A stretch of DNA of 61,348 nt, taken from NCBI RefSeq assembly GCF_015704865.1, contig NZ_JADQTO010000041.1:1-61348 (forward strand), read 5' to 3'. How positions within the stretch are numbered: position 1 is the stretch's first letter; each line of letters starts with the position of its first letter. Positions 49,413 through 59,115 of this stretch are shown piece after piece. Under the pieces are notes generated by a model. The model saw only the letters and a list, made by a program, of their open reading frames with translations. It was not told where the DNA came from and ran no database searches. The translations under genes and the position numbers were made by a program. The stretch comes from Actinoplanes aureus (lineage in GTDB: Bacteria > Actinomycetota > Actinomycetes > Mycobacteriales > Micromonosporaceae).

Positions 49413-49970
49413 GTGTACCGAATCTTGGGGAAGACGAGCTCCCAGTGGGGTGCTGACATGGCCCGCTGGTCGGACGGTGGCGTCGTCGAGCCACTCGACG
49501 ACGCCACCGTAGGTGACTGGCGCGTGAACTGCGAAACCCGAAACCTCCTCGTCGACGTGGGTCTGCCGGCGTATGGATCCTTGTTCGTCCGTTCGCCTCA
49601 AAGCTCTGTGGAGCCGCTGTTTCCTCCGTACTATATTTTGGGCAGAGAAGCGGTTGACTGGCATCGGCACGAGCTGCCATTCGATCTCACCTGTGGCTGC
49701 GGGTACTTCGGGCTCAGCGCCAATGATGGCAGCGTCTGGCAATTGTTCCCGGATCACGATGACCTTCCGGTTAACTCGAACCTGGCCCTGTTCTACTATT
49801 TCCTCAACAAAGTGTGTGGAGCAATGCCGAGCCAGAATAGTGATCTCCCAGAGAGGACCGCGGTGAGGCGAGCAGAGGCGGTAATGCGGCGTCTGGTCAA
49901 TAGAGATCCGATTTTGACGAGCGGCGCCGACAGTTTCTGGGGCTACATCTTCAAGCGCCCGTGGAGCTGA
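49413..49970 (+). CDS. SUKH-4-like immunity-type protein
   Basis: A 185-aa protein with start GTG 49413 supported by TAGGAT 14 bases upstream. The layout, with RNLLVDVGLPAYGSLFV near residue 42, YYILGREA, a hydrophobic GCGYFGLSANDGSVWQLFP strand and a final WGYIFKRPW, resembles the SUKH-4 group of immunity proteins (strand containing I/LGxDxxGxxxxLxxxDGxVW). A toxin partner is not adjacent. GC is lower than its neighbours, as is common for exchanged immunity genes. Confidence 0.72.
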   Translation: MYRILGKTSSQWGADMARWSDGGVVEPLDDATVGDWRVNCETRNLLVDVGLPAYGSLFVRSPQSSVEPLFPPYYILGREAVDWHRHELPFDLTCGCGYFGLSANDGSVWQLFPDHDDLPVNSNLALFYYFLNKVCGAMPSQNSDLPERTAVRRAEAVMRRLVNRDPILTSGADSFWGYIFKRPWS

Positions 49971-50290
49971 GCATGATCCTGAAGATTGCGGAAAACGCGC
50001 TCATCTGCCGCTGGCCGTACGCGGTGCGCCGCGCAGCCGTCTCGCTCTGTGCGACCAGTTCGGAGGCCGGTACGCGTGCGTGCCGAAGAGCGGAGTCCGT
50101 GAGAGATGTGTCGACCGCGGTCGGCGCCTGTGCTACCCCCGCCGGCCGACCGGCTGTTGAAGGTGTCGGGGTACTCGCCGTTGCGGCAGAACGCGTACGC
50201 CAACATCTGCCGATGAGCGGACGCCATCCTGCCCGGGCGGCGGGTAGCCCTTCGGGGCGGCGGCAAGGTGGAGGCGGCTCGATTGGTTAC
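49971..50290. other. 320-base intergenic region, no gene seen
   Basis: Between the SUKH-like gene and the frameshifted deaminase. No frame with family resemblance, no hairpin. Confidence 0.45.
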
Positions 50291-50795
50291 TCACGCCTGG
50301 GTCAGGTTGTCCGGTAGGGCTGACATGCTTGCGGCGTACTGGCGTAGTGACGCGTTCGCGGCGGTCGCCGCGTAGCGCCGGAACTGGTCCCGACACTCCC
50401 GCCGACGGAAACCACCGGCTCCGCCGGGCCGGCTGCCACACAGCGGCGACGCCGCTGGCTCCGTCATCGGGCGCCTCCAGACCGTAGAAGACCTGGGATA
50501 CGCCAAGAGCCATCGCGGCACCGAGACACATGAGACACGGCTCAAGCGTGATCGCGAGAATCAGCGGATTCTCGCGGGGCTTCCAGCCGAGGTGCCGGTC
50601 GGCCTGCTCCATGGCCAGAAGATCGGCGTGAACCAGCCTTCGGCCCTGGGCCCGCTCCTGGGTGTACGCCCGGCCGATGATCTCCTCGCCCAGCACGACT
50701 ACCGCGCCGACAGGAAGTTCCCCGGCCTGCATCCCCTCCTCGGACACACCGAGTGCCAACGCGACGAGTTCATCGGCGGTCCTGGCATCCGGCAT
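50291..50795 (-). pseudogene. CMP/dCMP-deaminase-family gene with C-terminal frameshift
   Basis: The frame from ATG 50795 encodes a zinc deaminase: ELPVGAVVVLGEE, HADLLAMEQADRHLG (zinc His; Asp is found where Glu is usual, as in a known actinomycete subgroup), LEPCLMCLGAAMALGVSQVFYGLEAPDDGASG (two zinc Cys). Near 50440 the sequence leaves this frame; the next frame continues with FRRRECRDQFRRYAATAANASLRQYAASMSALPDNL, the proper family ending, to a stop at 50291. The product would be about 165 residues, a tRNA-adenosine- or nucleoside-deaminase-like enzyme. Real break or indel error. Confidence 0.75.
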
Positions 50796-51203
50796 GCCGC
50801 GATCTTCCCACACGTGATCGGCGGTGAAGTCCCATTGCCGTGCGCCGGTTCGCCATGAGCATCGATGGCGTTGCCGTATGTGGATTCCGTACCTGCGTAA
50901 CGCTCGCGAACTCACCGCCGTCATCGCCAACCTGGGGTTTGGCAGACCCAGTCGACCGCCCCGGGCGCAGCGACCGGATGGAGTCGGCGCTTGGACCGCT
51001 TCCGGACCTGCCGTCGATCGTGCGCGCTGGCCGATGACGGGCCGTTACGTTCCGTGGCCGACCTGGCGCCTAGACGACGCCCTGAACTGCCGATGAGCGG
51101 ATAGCCGATCAACCCGGGCATTTGTCCTTGTTTAACACGATTTCGTACCCCGCATGCCTTGTGTCGAGCTGCCAAGATGTGTGCTACACGAGAGGGGCGC
51201 CAA
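50796..51203. other. 408-base intergenic region with repeat A copy
   Basis: TCCGGACCTGCCGTCGATCG (from 51001), with GTGCGCGCTGGCCGATGACGGGCC after it and GAACTGCCGATGAGCGG near 51090, is a moderately degenerate repeat A copy. TACACG near 51186 belongs to the following gene. Confidence 0.5.
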
Positions 51204-52205
51204 GTGAGCATATTGGGCAGCGCCGCTCGGCGCTCTACACGGTTCCTTGCAGCCACTGGAGCGGCGATCATGGCTGTCGCAATGGTTCTGGCAACATCGG
51301 CGGCCGCGTACCTGTTCTTCGCGGCGAACCCCAGCACGCCATCATCTTATTTTCACGGAACCATTTCAGTTGAAATAGGAGGTGGAGCCGAAAGCGTAGA
51401 CGTTCCAAATCTGAAAGCCAACGTCATAGTCCTGGTTCCGGACTGGCAGAACCTTTCGCAATTGGCGAGGTCTCAGAAAGCCACCTATATTGTCGAATTT
51501 GACGACGACTGGTTCAGTAATCGAACGCTCTATATCAACAGTCAAGACGACGCCGTACTCGCCAATGTGCGTATGCACGTCACGGACTCGAATGGGATCG
51601 AAAAGGACGTCTTTTTTATTAAGGATGACCACCGCGTATCGCAGGAGAATCCTGCTCAAACTCTCGCTGTAACTATACCTAAAGGAACGCATCGGGTGAC
51701 CGTCAACGGCGCATGGGCTCGACCGATCGGCGAACTAAAGGGAGCGACAGCCGATTTGCGGTTCCCGTTTTGTGCGGCCAGTCCGAAGAACTTCCACCCA
51801 TGTGTAATCGAGGCCGGCCAGCTTCGCCCGGGTTTGTCCCTCAGCGGATCATCATTTAGGACGTCTTATCCGTACGTTCTCACATGGCGGAACCCCGGAT
51901 TCAAGGAACCGCCCTACGCGCAGGTTATTGATGACTCGATCGAAAGTCGGCAGAACTCATATCTATTCATCGCAGGCGCTCTCGTCGGAATAGCTGGCAG
52001 CGCCTTGGTCGAGCTTCTCCTAATAGCGGCGGCCAGCGGGATATTCGGACACTTGAAAGCAGCGAGGGGCGAGTCCGAACAACCAGAGCGCCACCCATAC
52101 GCGCACCTGACTACCTGGTACGTTGGAATTAAATCAGGCCCATGCCAGGCTCACGACTGCAAAAGTCCTGACGCCGAAGATTCGGCAAGGAACAGGGTAG
52201 GCTGA
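51204..52205 (+). CDS. Two-helix membrane protein, low GC
   Basis: A 333-aa protein with GTG start after GAGGGG. Membrane segments at about residues 14-42 (AATGAAIMAVAMVLATSAAAYLFFA) and 255-290 (YLFIAGALVGIAGSALVELLLIAAASG) flank an extracellular beta-rich domain (ISVEIGGGAESVDVPNLKANVIVLVPDWQ). The C-terminal 45 residues are cytoplasmic and hydrophilic. Its codons use A/T third positions far more than neighbouring genes, pointing to transfer. No family recognised. Likely a cell-envelope protein. Confidence 0.82.
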   Translation: MSILGSAARRSTRFLAATGAAIMAVAMVLATSAAAYLFFAANPSTPSSYFHGTISVEIGGGAESVDVPNLKANVIVLVPDWQNLSQLARSQKATYIVEFDDDWFSNRTLYINSQDDAVLANVRMHVTDSNGIEKDVFFIKDDHRVSQENPAQTLAVTIPKGTHRVTVNGAWARPIGELKGATADLRFPFCAASPKNFHPCVIEAGQLRPGLSLSGSSFRTSYPYVLTWRNPGFKEPPYAQVIDDSIESRQNSYLFIAGALVGIAGSALVELLLIAAASGIFGHLKAARGESEQPERHPYAHLTTWYVGIKSGPCQAHDCKSPDAEDSARNRVG

Positions 52206-52307
52206 GAAAGTCGCTTTCCAATGGAACGAGATCGACGTGAGGCGGCTGGCCTTCGCCCTGGGGTGTGGGCCAGGGCTCCGGCAAAGTCGGGCCGCTAGAC
52301 TCGGCGC

Positions 52308-52926
52308 ATGCGGCATTGCCGGCCTTCCTCCACAAAACGCACAGCGACCGGGGCGCTACTACTGGTCTTGGCCGTGGCCGGCTGCGGCTCCAAGGCGGAA
52401 TCGTCGTCCGATGCCACGCCGTCGAGCCCTGACACCGCCGCTACCGCGACCGCCTCCCGCGCTGCTTCCTCCCCAAGTCCCGGTGACGCCGAACCTTCCG
52501 TTTCCTCCCCCACCGTGGACGAGTCACGGGAGGCCGAAGCGGCGCAGAAACCCAAAGCGACACAGAAACCCAAAGCGCCACAGAAGACGGAGGCGCCGAG
52601 CGAGGGCGGCACCAAGTACACGGGGTGTGCCGACGGCAACTGCAAAGTGTCCTTCTCCGGTTCGGTCAAAATTCCCACTCGCCAGGTGGACGGTGTCGGC
52701 CTACATGGAGGATGACGGTGTCAGTGTGCGACTGACCGACGCCAATGGCAGGGGTGGCGGTGGCGGCTTCATGGCAGGGCCCGGGTGCACTGTGGCGGTA
52801 CACGCCGACGGCGGCGGGCGAGTCGGATGCGACCAACCCGGAGCCGAGCCCGAACCGGGAGGGTACGTCGTACGCCTGCTGGAACTGGACGGGGACACCG
52901 CGGTCATCCGAGCCATCCTGGGCTGA
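52308..52926 (+). pseudogene. Putative lipoprotein gene with frameshift
   Basis: Starts at ATG 52308, 12 bases after TAGACT. Signal sequence with lipobox VAGC near residue 26, a Ser/Pro/Ala/Thr-rich spacer with QKPKATQKPKAPQK repeats, then TKYTGCADGNCKVSFSGSVKIP. In this frame it stops at 52715; the next frame continues SAYMEDDGVSVRLTDANGRGGGGGFMAGPGCTVAVHADGGGRVGCDQPG to 52926. The shift lies between an AAAA run at about 52668 and 52690. The joined 200-residue product has paired cysteines in its C-terminal domain. Confidence 0.65.
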
Positions 52927-53195
52927 CTGTGAGGATCATTGTCGCAGCCTGATGGTGTTGGGCTGTGGTCTGGTGGCCGTGCGTGTGACCCTTGGTCTGA
53001 CTCTGGCTTCGTGCCTTTGAGCCGACTTGTCCACGCACCGTCACCGGCCCCGGCCGGGCAGGGCCCCGGCAAGATCGTGACGGTGTCTGACTTGTGAGGC
53101 TTGGAGTAGAAGCGCCGTTGTTGATGGCAGCAAGACGGGCATGACCGGCTCAGAAGATCATCAAGGTTCTCTACGCCATGCTGATTGCCCGAAGT

Positions 53196-53885
53196 GAGTC
53201 ATGGCCGCGCTGCCATCATCGCTGATCGTCCCTGTCCTGCGCACCGGCCCTGACCGTTGTCGAAACCGCTGGTGGGCTGCCCGAAGCGCTCGCCGGTCTG
53301 CCTGATCCACGTGCCAGGCGAGGTGTCCGGCATCGGCTGACGGTCGTGGTCACCGCAGCCGTGTGTGCCGTGGTCGCCGGCTACCGCTCGTACGCCGCGA
53401 TCGCCGGATGGGTCGCCGACGTGCCGGCGGCAACGGCGCTGGCCCTGGGCATGACTGCCGACCGGCGCCCGTCGGAGGCGATGATCCGTCGGCTGTTGCA
53501 GGCCATGGACCCGCAGCTACTGACCGCGGCGATCAGTGTCTGGCTCGCCGGTCGGGCCACCACCACCACGACGGCCGGCCGGACGATCGCCGTCGACGGC
53601 AAGACCCTGCGCGGCTCCCGCACCACCGACACCGCCGCCCGGCACACGATGACCGCCTGCGACCAGGCCATCTGTGTGGTCCTGGCCAGCATCGACGTCG
53701 ACGGCAAGACCAACGAGATCACCCGATTTGCGCCGCTGCTCGACCAGATCAGCGGCCTGCGCGACACCGTGATCACTGCCGACGCCCTGCACTGCCAACG
53801 CGAGCACGTCATCTACCTCGCGCAACGCGGCGCACTGCGCGCCGGGGTGGGCGGGTGCGGGCCTGGGCGGGCCTCCCCGAGCTGA
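53196..53885 (+). pseudogene. ISAs1-family transposase, frameshifted and truncated
   Basis: ISAs1/H-repeat-associated (DDE_Tnp_ISAS1) signatures: MAALPSSLIVPVLR in a first frame, then in the next frame LPEALAGLPDPRARRGVRHRLTVVVTAAVCAVVAGYRSYAAIAGWV, IAVDGKTLRGS (catalytic Asp), TDTAARHTMTACDQ and VITADALHCQREH (second Asp with its H). The reading ends at 53885, before the C-terminal catalytic Glu region. So it is a dead copy, missing about 40% of its length. Confidence 0.85.
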
Positions 53886-54493
53886 AGTCGACGCCGACGG
53901 TGAAGCAGGCAGAGGGATCGAGAGCGAACACGCGGTTACTGCGATGCAGACTTCCGCCGCGGCCACTGACCTATAACACACCCGGTAGTCGAGTCCACCG
54001 GCCGCAGCCGCCGCAGCGCGCTCATAGCGCAAGACGGGCGCACCGGAGCAGCAGTCGTTGGCAATCCGACCCGGACCGGCGTTCTGCGCAGGATCGGCAC
54101 TCCGATGACCGGATCTGCCGCCGTGCGCGTATGTCCGCCGCCGGGACTGACCGTGACTGACCGTAGTGCTTGCTCGAGGTGGCAGTACGCGCTGTGGCCG
54201 CTGTGAGTGCGCTCCCTCGGCAGCGATACGGACTGTCTCCAGCCGCGCCACCTCGGTGCCGGCGACTGCGCGGTCGGTGAGGAGCGGCGCGCCCGAGCGG
54301 TAGTCGCCCTCGTCCCGCAGTTTCCCGGCGCGCTACTCCAGTGGTTGCTCACCCTCGACGGGTCAGACGAGGTGCCAGGGAACCTGACGGCCCTATACTC
54401 CGCTGGCGTTTGAGCTGACCGGACCACATGCGGACGCTCAATGCGAAACCTCGGGGTAAACATTATCAATGTCGTTGCGTGACCATTTGAAGG
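53886..54493. other. 608-base intergenic region with repeat A copy
   Basis: ACCGGATCTGCCGCCGTGCGCG at about 54109-54130 is a repeat A head. Several frames have moderate length but none resembles a protein family. The region includes whatever remains of the ISAs1 element's right end. Confidence 0.5.
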
Positions 54494-54937
54494 ATGTCAA
54501 CGGTGCGGGAGTTGCTGCGACACGTGAAACGCCGACGAAGCCAGCTATGGCCACTGGCCGGCATCGCGGTTTTGTTAGCGACTGCGCTGGCGGCCCTGTA
54601 CGTCTTCGACACCGGTTACTCGGGGCGTGGCGACGTGGTCGACCGCGGCTCTTCAGCCGACGGCCACTATCAGGTGCAGGTCTTCCACTGGGAATCTGTG
54701 ATCGGCGAGGACGGCTGGGACATCGTCATACAAGACCGAGATGGCTTGCGCAACGTGAACACGTACGCTGGCTGCCTGTTCTCGGAGGAATCTGGGGACT
54801 ACGCCGGCATCCGGTCCGTCGAAGCCGGCTCCGTGCGCATCGCTACCGACAACGGTCCGCTTGACATTGCCTTCGACCCCACGACCATGCATGTCACGAA
54901 GCGTATTCCCGCAGCTCTCTGCCAAGGCTACGAATGA
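54494..54937 (+). CDS. Membrane-anchored hypothetical protein
   Basis: A 147-aa protein: basic N-terminus RHVKRRRSQLW, membrane helix PLAGIAVLLATALAALYVF (residues about 20-39), then a 105-residue extracellular domain (DGHYQVQVFHWESVIGEDGWDIVIQDRDGL; YAGCLFSEESGDYAGIRSVEAGSVRIATDNGPLDIAFD) with two Cys. It looks like a single-pass type-II-like anchor. No family recognised. TTGAAGG is a possible ribosome site. Confidence 0.78.
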   Translation: MSTVRELLRHVKRRRSQLWPLAGIAVLLATALAALYVFDTGYSGRGDVVDRGSSADGHYQVQVFHWESVIGEDGWDIVIQDRDGLRNVNTYAGCLFSEESGDYAGIRSVEAGSVRIATDNGPLDIAFDPTTMHVTKRIPAALCQGYE

Positions 54938-55255
54938 CTCTTGGGCCGCACCACAACTTGAAGCGCTGAATCACGCCAGTACCGGCAGGACTTACGATCA
55001 AAGGGGCCAACGCCGAGTCGACCAGGACCCTCAGGCGGGACTGGCCAGGACCTCAGTAACCTTACTGACCATTTGGAGTCGGCATCCGGATCTGCCGCCG
55101 GCTGTGCGCGGCGCTTCGCGTAGCCGTGACGCTCCGGGCGGCCAGCGAGGAGGCCGCCACGCACTCGTGCCGAGTTGAGTGCGTCCGGTCGCGTGATGCT
55201 AGGCGCCGCCGTAGCACTGCACCACCCTTAGGTGCCTGTCGTATTCTCCACGATG
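54938..55255. other. 318-base intergenic region with repeat A copy
   Basis: GCATCCGGATCTGCCGCCGG from 55082, with a GCGTAGCCGTGACGCTCCGGGCGG body and GTGCCGAGTTGAGTGCG end near 55185, is a full-length but diverged repeat A copy. No gene. Confidence 0.55.
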
Positions 55256-55701
55256 ATGTTCAAGGGGTGGTGGCATGTGCTGCCGGATGAAGAACGGCAG
55301 CAGTGGGCGTTGGAGCCCTTCGTGGCGATGGGCCCGCTGCGCTTTGGAATGAGCCCGGAAGAAGTGGCTGGTGCGATGGCAGCCGTCGCGACGGAGGTTG
55401 AGAGGCGCCAACACCAGTGGGCTGCGAGTACGAACGTATCCACAGTCGTGAAGTGCATCTACAAACGTTCGGCTTGCATCTCTATTACCGGGATGACGGG
55501 CTTGCGGGCGTTGTAGTCGACGCTCTGTGCGGGCCGCAGGTATCGGTGGCCGGCACGGCGCTGGTCGGCAGGGTCCCCTCGGTATTGGAGCAGTGGTTGA
55601 TCGATCGAGCCGAGACGCGGCCGCCCGGGACAGGGCTCGCCTATACATGCTTGAGCGATCCACGATTGACCCTCATGCCGCCAAGCACCCGCGGGAGTTG
55701 A
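55256..55701 (+). pseudogene. Frameshifted hypothetical gene
   Basis: The first frame from ATG 55256 (TATTCT 14 bases upstream): MFKGWWHVLPDEERQQWALEPFVAMGPLRFGMSPEEVAGAMAAV; it leaves the conserved path near 55420. The second frame continues with YERIHSREVHLQTFGLHLYYRDDGLAGVVVDALCGPQVSVAGTALVGRVPSVLEQWL. The motif with GPLRFGMSPEEV is typical of small proteins that start with a phosphate/ligand-like loop (LRFGMSPxEV) in actinomycetes. Joined length about 148 residues. One-base shift needed; real or error. Confidence 0.55.
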
Positions 55702-55951
55702 TCCACCAGGCGGTCACGCTCGGGGGTCGGCCTCCAAGCGGCTGCCGGCATGCTGAACTAGCCGATGAGAGGGCGTCAGCCGACGACAGCGCCGTCAATA
55801 CTCGAAAGCGCTGGAAGACCAGCTTTCTTGCATGCGGATTGAAATCGGCCGTCAAGCAGAAATCAGCCGTCAAGCAGCCCGTATCTCTCCAATTCGGCGG
55901 CGAGCTGTTGCGTGCGTTGAAAACGAAAGGCGCGGCAGATGTCTCTCCCGA

Positions 55952-56824
55952 TCAGCAGGCCAAGCAGAAGGCCAGGTATGCCTGGCCCCCGAAGCGGCTG
56001 TGCGGCCTGTTCCACGCGCGTTCGTGGGTGACCGCGTACCAGCCAGCCGGGTCGCCGCTGTAGGTGGGAAGCTCCCAGACACCGGCGCCGGTTGTGTCGA
56101 CCGTGACCGGGTGCGAGGTGAGGTACGTCGGGAACGCGTCCTTGCCTTCCCAGCGGTAAACGCGCAGTGGCACCGTCGAACGGGGCGGGAAGCCGCCTAC
56201 CGCCACCCGGAACGTCTTCCCTCGCGGGGTGGTCTTGGGGAACCGTGTCGCGTCCCGGTCACGGAGGAGCGGAATCAGCGACGGCTGTGCCTGGCGCGAG
56301 ACCTGGACCGTCTTCGACGTTCCGCGAGACTGCTGCGACACCGTGAAGCGATACTCGCCGATCTCGTCCCAGGGCAGGATCCGGAAGGTCAGCGTCTCAC
56401 TGGTCCGCTCCGACGTGAGGCGCCAGGTCCGGACGATCCGGCCGGACGGAGCCGTGGCGGTGACCGTGAGCGGCTCGTCGGGAACGGCGTTGACAATGTC
56501 CAGTCTGTTGATGCTGGGCGCCATCATGGTGCTCGCTGTGCCCTCGACGGACTCGAAGCAGATGTCGAGCACGTCGGGCATGCAGCCCTGGACGCCGGTG
56601 AAGTACTTGAGTTGCGCCAATACACCTGCGGGGGCGGCTGTCCGGCGGCTCAGCGGGCCGTGCTTCTTTTTCGGCTTCGCGACGACGAGCCGCACGGTCC
56701 GTTCCCCGGACGATTCGGTGTGTGAGAAGGTGTCCGGCACGCGGACGCCCGCCAACAATGCCGTCGTCACCATGACCGGAAGTCCGGCCGCCACCCACGA
56801 ACGGTTCTTCCCGGTCGGACGCAT
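55952..56824 (-). CDS. Secreted or membrane-anchored hypothetical protein
   Basis: A 290-aa protein. N-terminal RPTGKNRSWVAAGLPVMVTTALLAGVRV looks like a signal or anchor. The mature part has beta domains (TSERTSETLTFRILPWDEIGEYRFTVSQQ; RGKTFRVAVGGFPPRSTVPLRVYRW) and ends with GWYAVTHERAWNRPHSRFGGQAYLAFCLAC. The last strands and the two Cys suggest an extracellular adhesion-like fold. Family unknown. It diverges from the 56867 gene by 42 bases, and the pair may share a regulatory region. Confidence 0.78.
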   Translation of the reverse strand: MRPTGKNRSWVAAGLPVMVTTALLAGVRVPDTFSHTESSGERTVRLVVAKPKKKHGPLSRRTAAPAGVLAQLKYFTGVQGCMPDVLDICFESVEGTASTMMAPSINRLDIVNAVPDEPLTVTATAPSGRIVRTWRLTSERTSETLTFRILPWDEIGEYRFTVSQQSRGTSKTVQVSRQAQPSLIPLLRDRDATRFPKTTPRGKTFRVAVGGFPPRSTVPLRVYRWEGKDAFPTYLTSHPVTVDTTGAGVWELPTYSGDPAGWYAVTHERAWNRPHSRFGGQAYLAFCLAC

Positions 56825-56866
56825 AACTGAAGTATCGGGTCGGCCAGAAGTTTGGTTAGTAAGGAT

Positions 56867-57079
56867 GTGACGAGCGATGTCGAGTCCATCCGACCGGGTG
56901 ACGACCCGGACCCGCGCTCAGCGGACCCGCCTGCGGAAACCGGCGGCGGGCGATGGGCAGCCCGGCTGAGGCGGGTGGAGGCACGTTACTACGTCGCCAT
57001 CACCGTGGCCGCGGTGCTGTCCACGATGGCCGGCGCCCCTTCGGACATCACGGATCTCTGGGCCTACCGCCCATGCTGA
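56867..57079 (+). CDS. Small membrane protein, or N-terminus of the next gene
   Basis: A 70-aa frame from GTG 56867: acidic Pro-rich start, then RRVEARYYVAITVAAVLSTMAGAPSDI, one membrane helix near residues 45-62. Its TGA (57077-57079) overlaps the ATG of the TPR gene by seven bases. Either two overlapping coupled genes, or a single membrane protein broken by a one-base shift in the TACCGCCCATGCTGATG stretch. Confidence 0.6.
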   Translation: MTSDVESIRPGDDPDPRSADPPAETGGGRWAARLRRVEARYYVAITVAAVLSTMAGAPSDITDLWAYRPC

Positions 57080-58266
57080 TGCGCCCGGACAAACCGCTCG
57101 CCGCACCGTACAACATCGTGGTGGCGCCGCCTGCGATCGACTTAGCTGACGCCGGCGACATCGGGCTGCGCCGCGCCCGGCGCCTGGCAGAACGGATCCA
57201 CACCTCATTGCACCGCCGGATCATCGCCGCATTCGAGAACGATCCGCTGGCCGAAGTCGGAAGCCCCTGCCAATCGGACATCGCCGAGCTGACGGCGGGC
57301 CGGTCCGACGTGCTTGACCAGGTACGGAAGGCGAAGGACGGCGACGTGGCCGTTTCGTTCGTACTGAGCCCGCGCGTTCACCGCACCACGGTTCGACTCG
57401 AGGTCAGCATCGGTGGCAGCAGGCTGGGGGAGGCCGCGGAACTTTCCGGCTACCAGGCCTTCGACGAGTTGGACATCGGCGACTTCAGCCAGGCCGGCGC
57501 CGACCGGGATCTACTGACCTCAGCTGCGGAACAGGCCGACGCGTACGTCCGGATCCTGCACGCGGTCGCCCAGTACACCGCGCGCCAGTACGACACCGCG
57601 GCTTCCACCCTGACGCCGTTACAGCACCAGCACCTCGAGCGACTCACCCGCCGCCTGGTACTGGTCATGCTCGGCAACATCAAGGGCCGCCTCGGCCGGG
57701 ATTCCACGTATAAAGAGGCACGGCGCTACTACGAAGACGCGCTCGTGGTCGACCCCACGTATGCCCGGGCGCGGCTCGGGCTGGCGGAGGTCAACTACCA
57801 GGCAGGCGCTCGTTCCTGCGGGAACTTTCAGCCGGCCCACCTCCGCCACTTGGACCGGGCGCTCGGCATATACAAGGCGGTCTTGACCGGACCGGCCGAG
57901 CCGGACGTGCCGGATGTACAGGCGCGCGCCCACTACGGGATGGGCCGCATCGGCGTCTGCCGTCTGCTGGCCGGTGAGGACAAGCGTGAACGGGCCGAGG
58001 CCATCAAGCACCTGAGATTTGTGATTAACCGCTATGAGCACGGCGGTGACCCACCGTGGCTCCGTACGCCGACGTCGGAGGCGTACGGGCATCTTGCCAT
58101 CATTTACGGCTACGTGATGAACGACGTGCCGCACGGCCTCGCCTGTTACCACCAGGCCGGCGAGACAGCGTTGTCCGAGCGCAGGCAAACCTTTGCCGAT
58201 CTGGCCGCAGACCTCCGCCAGCGGGATCCGGAGCAACCGCTTACAGGCGACTCGACGACATGCTGA
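57073..58266 (+). CDS. TPR-containing protein
   Basis: A 397-aa protein. An N-terminal alpha/beta part (APYNIVVAPPAIDLADAGDIGLRRARRLAERIHTSLHRRI; RTTVRLEVSIGG) is followed by TPR-like helices: YKEARRYYEDALVVDPTYARARLGLAEVNYQAGA, LRHLDRALGIYKAVLTG, AEAIKHLRFVINRYE and SEAYGHLAIIYGYVMNDVPHGLACYHQAGETALSE. These act as protein-binding scaffolds. The upstream frame carries a membrane helix, so the real protein may be a membrane-tethered version. No catalytic motif. Confidence 0.8.
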   Translation: MLMRPDKPLAAPYNIVVAPPAIDLADAGDIGLRRARRLAERIHTSLHRRIIAAFENDPLAEVGSPCQSDIAELTAGRSDVLDQVRKAKDGDVAVSFVLSPRVHRTTVRLEVSIGGSRLGEAAELSGYQAFDELDIGDFSQAGADRDLLTSAAEQADAYVRILHAVAQYTARQYDTAASTLTPLQHQHLERLTRRLVLVMLGNIKGRLGRDSTYKEARRYYEDALVVDPTYARARLGLAEVNYQAGARSCGNFQPAHLRHLDRALGIYKAVLTGPAEPDVPDVQARAHYGMGRIGVCRLLAGEDKRERAEAIKHLRFVINRYEHGGDPPWLRTPTSEAYGHLAIIYGYVMNDVPHGLACYHQAGETALSERRQTFADLAADLRQRDPEQPLTGDSTTC

Positions 58267-58817
58267 AGGGGCCAATGACCCGGTTGGACTACTACCGTGT
58301 GGCGTGCCGCCCAGTCGCTGGCCGGCATCTCGTTAAGGTCGTATCCGTAGCGGTGCCGCCGCGCCGCCGACCCGGCCGACAAGAAGCCGATCACTGTGGT
58401 CAGGCCGTGCTGCCGACTGTTTGAACCGCGCGGTTCGCGCGTCAGGTGATCACGTAGTCCACGTGGAGCCGAGTAAGACGGACACGCGCACCGAGTACGA
58501 CGCCCGATGTCACCGGTCGTTACTGACCATCTGGCCCGCTTTGCTGCAGCCGCGGCCGCCTCCAGTAGCGATCTGACCCGACCGTGCCGTTGTGGCCGGC
58601 GATAACAGCGACAAGGCTTCGTTTTGATCGGCGGCGATCCTGCCACGTCGAACGCAATCTCTACCGCATGCCTACGTTCATCGGATCAGCATCGACGATT
58701 TAGTGGTGCGTTCGGAAGGCCTACTGATCTGGCCGCAGTCCGTGCGCGCCGGCCGCCGAAGCGCACAAGACGAGCCGTAGTCGGAGTTCGCTTGACCAGC
58801 TGCCTACGCTCGTTCGC
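58267..58817. other. 551-base intergenic region with repeat A copy
   Basis: GATCTGGCCGCAGTCCGTGCGCGCCGGCCGCCGAAGCGC at about 58727-58768 is a repeat A body with part of its head. No convincing gene; TACGCT at 58805 is the -10 of the next small frame. Confidence 0.5.
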
Positions 58818-58952
58818 GTGCAACGGGATCTGGTACTACGCGGGCTTGCGGAAAACCCGGCAGCGCCAGTCAGTGAGCTTGTGCGTCTGCTGCGCGGCTG
58901 GCCGGAACCGGTTGCCGAAGGATCTGACCGCCGCCGTGAAGAACCGGTTTAA
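58818..58952 (+). CDS. Short leucine-rich-variant-like protein, doubtful
   Basis: A 44-aa frame with GTG start 13 bases after TACGCT (leaderless rule). It reads QRDLVLRGLAENPAAPVSELVRLL, the pattern of leucine-rich-repeat-variant proteins (LAxNPxxPxxxLxxL), then GWPEPVAEGSDRRREEPV and TAA. It is far too short for that family, so it is either a truncated gene or a coincidence. Confidence 0.35.
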   Translation: MQRDLVLRGLAENPAAPVSELVRLLRGWPEPVAEGSDRRREEPV

Positions 58953-59115
58953 ACGCATGCGATAACGCACCGGCCTGCTCGACGGCTACCTCACCGGAAC
59001 AGGTCTATCTCCACCCACCTCAGCCGGACCCTGACCACAAAAGGTGTCTGGATGTAGACATTGCGGATGCGGCGCCTCCGGTGCCGCATCCGCCGTCGTT
59101 CCGCTGCGACTTGTC

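Noticed and set aside
53130..53195. Possible IS end or short transposase tail (KIIKVLYAML-like reading)
   Set aside because: Too short and I could not connect it to a family or find matching terminal repeats by eye.
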